Source: Hyphomicrobiales bacterium (lineage in GTDB: Bacteria; Pseudomonadota; Alphaproteobacteria; Rhizobiales; S144-23). From it: a stretch of 8,608 nt of DNA. The notes below the pieces were generated by a model. The model saw nothing but the letters and a program-made list of their open reading frames with translations. It did no database searches and had not been told where the DNA came from. Below are positions 6,296 through 8,608 of this stretch, piece after piece. The stretch spans positions 1 to 8,608 of the forward strand of contig WGBL01000211.1 in NCBI GenBank assembly GCA_015494375.1, given 5' to 3'. How positions within the stretch are numbered: the stretch's first letter is position 1; every line of letters begins with the position of its first letter. The translations under genes and the position numbers were made by a program.

Positions 6296-6592
6296 TTAGT
6301 TGAGCAGGAACTCGCCGTCGACCAGCCTGAGCTCGGTTGGATGAATGAGACGCCTGTGGGCGACGCGGATGCGATAGAGCGGCCCGTCGAGGTGCTCCGA
6401 CCAATAGCGCAGGAACTTGAGGAGCCGCGGGAAGCGCGGATGGAGGTCATAGTCCTGCCAGACGAAGGTTTGCAGAAGCGACGGGTGGTCGGGCATCCGA
6501 TAGAGGATTTCGGCCGTGGTCAGACTGTAGCCTTCGAGCTGGCGAATGAAATCGGGGTCGGTATAGCGCGATTTCGGTTGTCTCAAAGGCAT
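6296..6592 (-). CDS. usg: Usg-like family protein (tryptophan-region Usg)
   Basis: This 98-residue protein matches the Usg-like family, named for the gene upstream of trpF in Caulobacter. The most telling stretch is residues 21-47 (YSLTTAEILYRMPDHPSLLQ then TFVWQDY), with HLDGPLYRIRVAH (67-79) and the C-terminal LRLVDGEF block further on. It is soluble, with no signal peptide or membrane segment, and full length for the family. The molecular function is unknown. The start at 6592 is fixed by GAGGG (complement of 6600-6604) with 7-nt spacing. The gene stands alone here: no trp gene is in the window, the left neighbour degP is convergent after 0.7 kb, and the DadA-like gene lies upstream on the same strand 304 bp away with a promoter between them. 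Confidence 0.93.
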   Translation of the reverse strand: MPLRQPKSRYTDPDFIRQLEGYSLTTAEILYRMPDHPSLLQTFVWQDYDLHPRFPRLLKFLRYWSEHLDGPLYRIRVAHRRLIHPTELRLVDGEFLLN

Positions 6593-6593
6593 G

Positions 6594-6615
6594 TCTCGTC
6601 CCTCTCTCGTCCCTC
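6594..6615 (-). promoter_or_regulatory. Tandemly duplicated ribosome binding site of usg
   Basis: Read on the minus strand, the 11-nt unit GAGGGACGAGA occurs twice back to back (6615-6605, then 6604-6594), one base before ATG 6592. The proximal GAGGG is ideally spaced (7 nt); the distal one sits 18 nt from the start. Confidence 0.75.
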
Positions 6616-6661
6616 GCGTTCAAAAGCCAGACTATGTGATCCCTCTTCCTTCTGCGTGCTG

Positions 6662-6695
6662 CGTGTGCCCCTCTTCTACGTGTGCCCCTCTTCTG
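6662..6695. repeat. 17-bp tandem duplication in the usg leader
   Basis: The plus-strand unit CGTGTGCCCCTCTTCT plus one variable base occurs at 6662-6678 (ending A) and 6679-6695 (ending G). On the usg mRNA each copy carries AGAAGAGGGG, a Shine-Dalgarno-like motif. Confidence 0.85.
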
Positions 6696-6718
6696 CGGGC
6701 ACCCATGCCACAGGCGCA

Positions 6719-6727
6719 ATTATAGCA
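6719..6727 (-). promoter_or_regulatory. Extended -10 promoter reading toward usg
   Basis: The complement of 6727-6719 reads TGC-TATAAT, a consensus -10 hexamer with the TGn extension. The best -35 candidate (TGTAAA, 18-bp spacer) is weak, which is usual for extended -10 promoters. Transcription would start near 6712, giving usg a leader of about 120 nt. Confidence 0.55.
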
Positions 6728-6896
6728 CAGTGATTGTGGCGTTTTACACACGTTCGAGGCCAAAAGCGCCGGGCAGAGGGCGCAAACCCCGCCCGCCTGA
6801 TGCCCTTTCGTTTGGTGCGAGCGTGTCCTGCCGACTTCGCCTCCGCGCGCCCAATCCTGCTTATCACGCTTGACGCTATACGCTATGCCGTCGCGC

Positions 6897-8162
6897 TCAG
6901 CCAAAACGCGCTACATCGTAGGGCTGCATGTCGAGGGCGGGCTCTTGCCCCGTCGCCAGTGCTGCAATGAGCCGGCCCGTTGTCGGGGCGAGGGTGAGGC
7001 CCAAATGGCCATGCCCGAAGGCGTAATAGGCATTCTCGAAGGCTGTCGCGCGCGAAATCACAGGCAGGCTGTCGGGCAGTGCCGGGCGCTCGCCGGCCCA
7101 CATGGGCCCCTCCGTTTGCGCGAGGTTGGGCAGAAGACGGCGCGCCTTGTCAACGAGGACCCGGACGCGGGCGAAATTGGGCGGAATGTGTGTGTTGGTG
7201 AGCTCCATTGAGCCGCCGATGCGCAATCCCTCAGCCATCGGCGTCATGCCGAAGCCATGGCCCGGCACCATGACCATGCGCTCGAGCCGAAGGCCGGGGG
7301 CGGCGATCATGGTGTGATAGCCGCGCTCGGCAATGAGCGGCACCGGATCGCCAAGCGCCACTGCGAGCGCCCTTGCGCCGACGCCGGCGGCGATCACGAC
7401 CCGGTCGGCCGCAATCTCCTGGCCGTCCTTGAGACGAACGGCCGCGACGCGCCGCACGCCCCTGCACGCGCGAAAGCCCACCGCCTCGCCCACCCGCACC
7501 TCGCCGCCGCGGGCCTCAAAGAGCGCCACATAGGCGCGGACCATGGCAAAGGGGTCGGCGATATGGCGCCAACCGGTATAGACCACACCACAGGCAATCC
7601 GGCCGGCCTCGACGGCGGGCGCGAGCGCCGGCTCGAGCTCGCAAAGCTCGGCCCCGGAGACCTCCCGGCACGGCCAGCCGTTTCGCTTTCGCAGCGCGAG
7701 CCCATAGTGCTCCCGCGCGCGCTGGGCCTCGCTCTCGAAGATGGCGATGGCGTCTGTGGCCGAAAGCATCTCTGTGATGCCCGCCTCGGCCATGAGTGCG
7801 CGATGGTCCTCGAGGGCGCGCGCCATGAGCGCTGCGAGCGCCCTGGCAATGGCCTCGACGCGGCGCCGGCGCGCGCTCGTTGCAAAGCGTATGAGCCACG
7901 GCAGAAGGCCCGGGAGTGCACGCGGGCGGATGGTGAGTGGGGCAAGCGGATCGATGAGCCACAGGGGCCCCCGCAGGATGTGGCCGGGGAGCGCCAGCGG
8001 CGCCACCTCGGTGACGGCGATCCCGCCCAGGTTGCCATAGGAGCAACCGCGCCCCGGCTCCGCCTTGTCGAGGAGCAGGACCGCAAGCCCCGCCTTCTGC
8101 AAATGCAGCGCCACCGAGACGCCGACGATGCCGCCGCCGATGACAACCGTCCTCTCGCGCAC
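6897..8162 (-). CDS. FAD-dependent D-amino-acid dehydrogenase (DadA-like oxidoreductase)
   Basis: The 421-residue product belongs to the DAO/DadA family, which deaminates D-amino acids to 2-oxo acids using FAD and usually passes electrons to the respiratory chain. The N-terminal Rossmann motif is GGGIVG (9-14), with an acidic end of the second strand at Asp32 and RGCSYGNLGGI (38-48), a region typical of DadA-type proteins. The FAD/substrate domain continues to GERPALPDSLPVI (357-369) and YAFGHGHLGLTLAPTTGRL (380-398), the C-terminal FAD-binding signature of the family. Length matches DadA (about 430). The start is GTG 8162, supported by GGGAGG (complement of 8171-8176, 8-nt spacing). Substrate could be a general D-amino acid or a special one such as D-hydroxyproline; sequence does not decide. 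It lies 344 bp downstream of a PLP enzyme gene on the same strand, with a probable terminator between them, so it likely has its own promoter. Confidence 0.9.
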   Translation of the reverse strand: MRERTVVIGGGIVGVSVALHLQKAGLAVLLLDKAEPGRGCSYGNLGGIAVTEVAPLALPGHILRGPLWLIDPLAPLTIRPRALPGLLPWLIRFATSARRRRVEAIARALAALMARALEDHRALMAEAGITEMLSATDAIAIFESEAQRAREHYGLALRKRNGWPCREVSGAELCELEPALAPAVEAGRIACGVVYTGWRHIADPFAMVRAYVALFEARGGEVRVGEAVGFRACRGVRRVAAVRLKDGQEIAADRVVIAAGVGARALAVALGDPVPLIAERGYHTMIAAPGLRLERMVMVPGHGFGMTPMAEGLRIGGSMELTNTHIPPNFARVRVLVDKARRLLPNLAQTEGPMWAGERPALPDSLPVISRATAFENAYYAFGHGHLGLTLAPTTGRLIAALATGQEPALDMQPYDVARFG

Positions 8163-8506
8163 GCGCCAAACCTCCCGTTCGCATGGTCAGACCACGTCCC
8201 CCATGGCCCCTTGTTCCACCTTGTTCCACAAAGGGCGGAGCCTGATCACCCCGGTCGGGCTCTGCACGGGCACCAGCGCAACCCCTTCACCGGCTCTTCA
8301 CCGGCGACCGCGATGGTTTCAGTAACCAGTCATCTCTGAAAGAACCTAGAAGAACAAGAACGAGGCTTCGCCCGCGAGGCCTCCGAATCAGGCATGCGCG
8401 GCTCCCATCGCAGCCGTCGGAGCTAACGGGGCCCTCGCCGCTATCAGAGCCATTGCAGCCATTGGAGACATTGGAGACATTGGAGCCACTGGGGCCACTG
8501 GAGCCG
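8163..8506. other. 344-bp repeat-rich intergenic region
   Basis: No credible gene is present. It contains a 10-bp tandem duplication CCTTGTTCCA at 8209-8228, an 11-bp tandem near-duplication CTTCACCGGCT at 8285-8305, a small hairpin TGGTT-TCAGT-AACCA at 8314-8328, a terminator candidate at 8346-8383, and the 9-bp array from 8406 that runs into the PLP gene. A promoter for the DadA-like gene should lie here but no clear -35/-10 pair is seen. Confidence 0.55.
8346..8383 (-). terminator. Candidate intrinsic terminator of the PLP enzyme gene
   Basis: On the minus strand GAGGC (8383-8379) pairs with GCCTC (8366-8362), with further inner pairs TCG/CGA, and is followed by the T-rich tail GTTCTTGTTCTTCT. 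It lies about 125 nt past the stop codon at 8507. Confidence 0.5.
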
Positions 8507-8513
8507 TCAGAGC
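8406..8513. repeat. Degenerate 9-bp tandem array across a stop codon
   Basis: Twelve consecutive 9-bp units in phase can be read. The clearest are CATTGCAGC (8451), CATTGGAGA (8460 and 8469), CATTGGAGC (8478), CACTGGGGC (8487) and CACTGGAGC (8496). Flanking units such as CATCGCAGC (8406), CGTCGGAGC (8415) and CGTCAGAGC (8505) are more diverged. The last unit contains the stop codon of the adjoining minus-strand gene. Confidence 0.75.
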
Positions 8514-8608
8514 GCCGCGAGCGCCTGGTCGAGGTCGGCGATGATGTCCTCGACATCCTCAATCCCGACCGAGATGCGCACAACATCGTCGCCCGCGCCG
8601 GCGCGGGC
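8507..8608 (-). CDS. C-terminus of a Cys/Met-metabolism PLP-dependent enzyme (cystathionine lyase/synthase type), partial
   Basis: Only the last 33 codons are inside the window; the gene continues beyond 8608. The peptide DDVVRISVGIEDVEDIIADL (7-26) followed by DQALAAL is the conserved C-terminal block of the trans-sulfuration family, which includes cystathionine gamma-synthase, cystathionine beta- and gamma-lyase, methionine gamma-lyase and O-succinyl/acetylhomoserine sulfhydrylase. The R-x-S-V-G-x-E residues belong to the part that binds the substrate carboxylate. Which enzyme it is cannot be decided from the tail; the PLP-lysine region is absent. The TGA stop lies inside the last unit of the 9-bp array. 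Confidence 0.85.
   Translation of the reverse strand, partial: ARAGAGDDVVRISVGIEDVEDIIADLDQALAAL

Larger units (their letters stand above)
6593..6896. other. 304-bp intergenic region: usg leader and DadA-like 3' region
   Basis: No credible main gene is present. On the minus strand it holds, from usg outward, the duplicated ribosome binding site (6594-6615), a further GAGGG at 6645-6641, a 17-bp tandem repeat (6662-6695), a possible 24-codon leader frame (6706-6632), an extended -10 promoter (6719-6727), a GGGCG/CGCCC stem (6778-6782 with 6790-6794), and a 7-bp tandem repeat ACGCTAT (6873-6886) next to the end of the DadA-like gene. Confidence 0.6.

Noticed and set aside
5537..6299. Several 90-136 codon open frames on both strands between degP and usg
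   Set aside because: Low-complexity Arg/Pro/Ala translations, no start signals, no recognisable domains; treated as noncoding.
6284..6733. 149-codon plus-strand open frame covering usg
   Set aside because: Antisense of a conserved Usg protein and its leader; no motif or ribosome binding site.
7257..8339. 360-codon open frame on the plus strand across the DadA-like gene
   Set aside because: The product is His/Arg/Ala-rich with no recognisable domain and no ribosome binding site; the minus strand encodes a full FAD enzyme.
8406..8513. CRISPR array
   Set aside because: Units are 9 bp with no spacers and no cas genes; this is a simple tandem repeat.
8287..8586. Minus-strand frame encoding a Ser/Gly/Asn three-residue repeat
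   Set aside because: It overlaps the PLP enzyme's conserved C-terminus in another frame; the peptide repeat merely reflects the 9-bp DNA array.

Overview
The window is GC-rich DNA with strong GC preference at third codon positions. It looks like the chromosome of an alphaproteobacterium, most likely a member of the Hyphomicrobiales (Rhizobiales). The best lineage marker is a nearly full-length Usg-like protein, a family typical of alphaproteobacteria. The MltG and DegP/HtrA proteins have the Pro/Arg-rich N-terminus and long cytoplasmic leader I associate with that group. No rRNA, tRNA, transposase, integrase, phage gene or CRISPR array is visible.

Layout from left to right: (1) 1-621 (+), end of a small single-pass membrane protein of unknown function, possibly cut by the window edge. 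(2) 845-2164 (+), mltG, the membrane-bound endolytic murein transglycosylase. (3) 2319-3755 (-), convergent with mltG, an exported trypsin-like serine peptidase with a C-terminal peptidoglycan-binding domain. (4) 3942-5531 (+), divergent from the peptidase, a Do/DegP-type periplasmic serine protease with two PDZ domains, preceded by a long leader hairpin and followed by a strong hairpin. (5) 5592-6295, about 0.7 kb without a credible gene but with several short inverted and direct repeats. (6) 6296-6592 (-), usg, with an extended -10 promoter and a leader holding five Shine-Dalgarno-like GAGGG motifs made by tandem duplication. (7) 6897-8162 (-), an FAD-dependent DadA-like D-amino-acid dehydrogenase. 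(8) 8507-8608 (-), the last 33 codons of a Cys/Met-metabolism PLP-dependent enzyme of the cystathionine lyase/synthase type.

Functionally, the left two thirds is an envelope neighbourhood: a glycan-strand-cutting transglycosylase, a peptidase predicted to dock on peptidoglycan, and a periplasmic quality-control protease sharing a 186-bp divergent control region with that peptidase. The right third is amino-acid metabolism (D-amino-acid oxidation, sulfur amino acids) plus usg.

I do not see a defence system or a clearly new multi-gene system. The most unusual feature is in the spaces between genes. Short tandem duplications recur (units of 7, 9, 10, 11 and 17 bp, plus an 18-bp-spaced repeat), often at a ribosome binding site or stop codon, together with several perfect inverted repeats.
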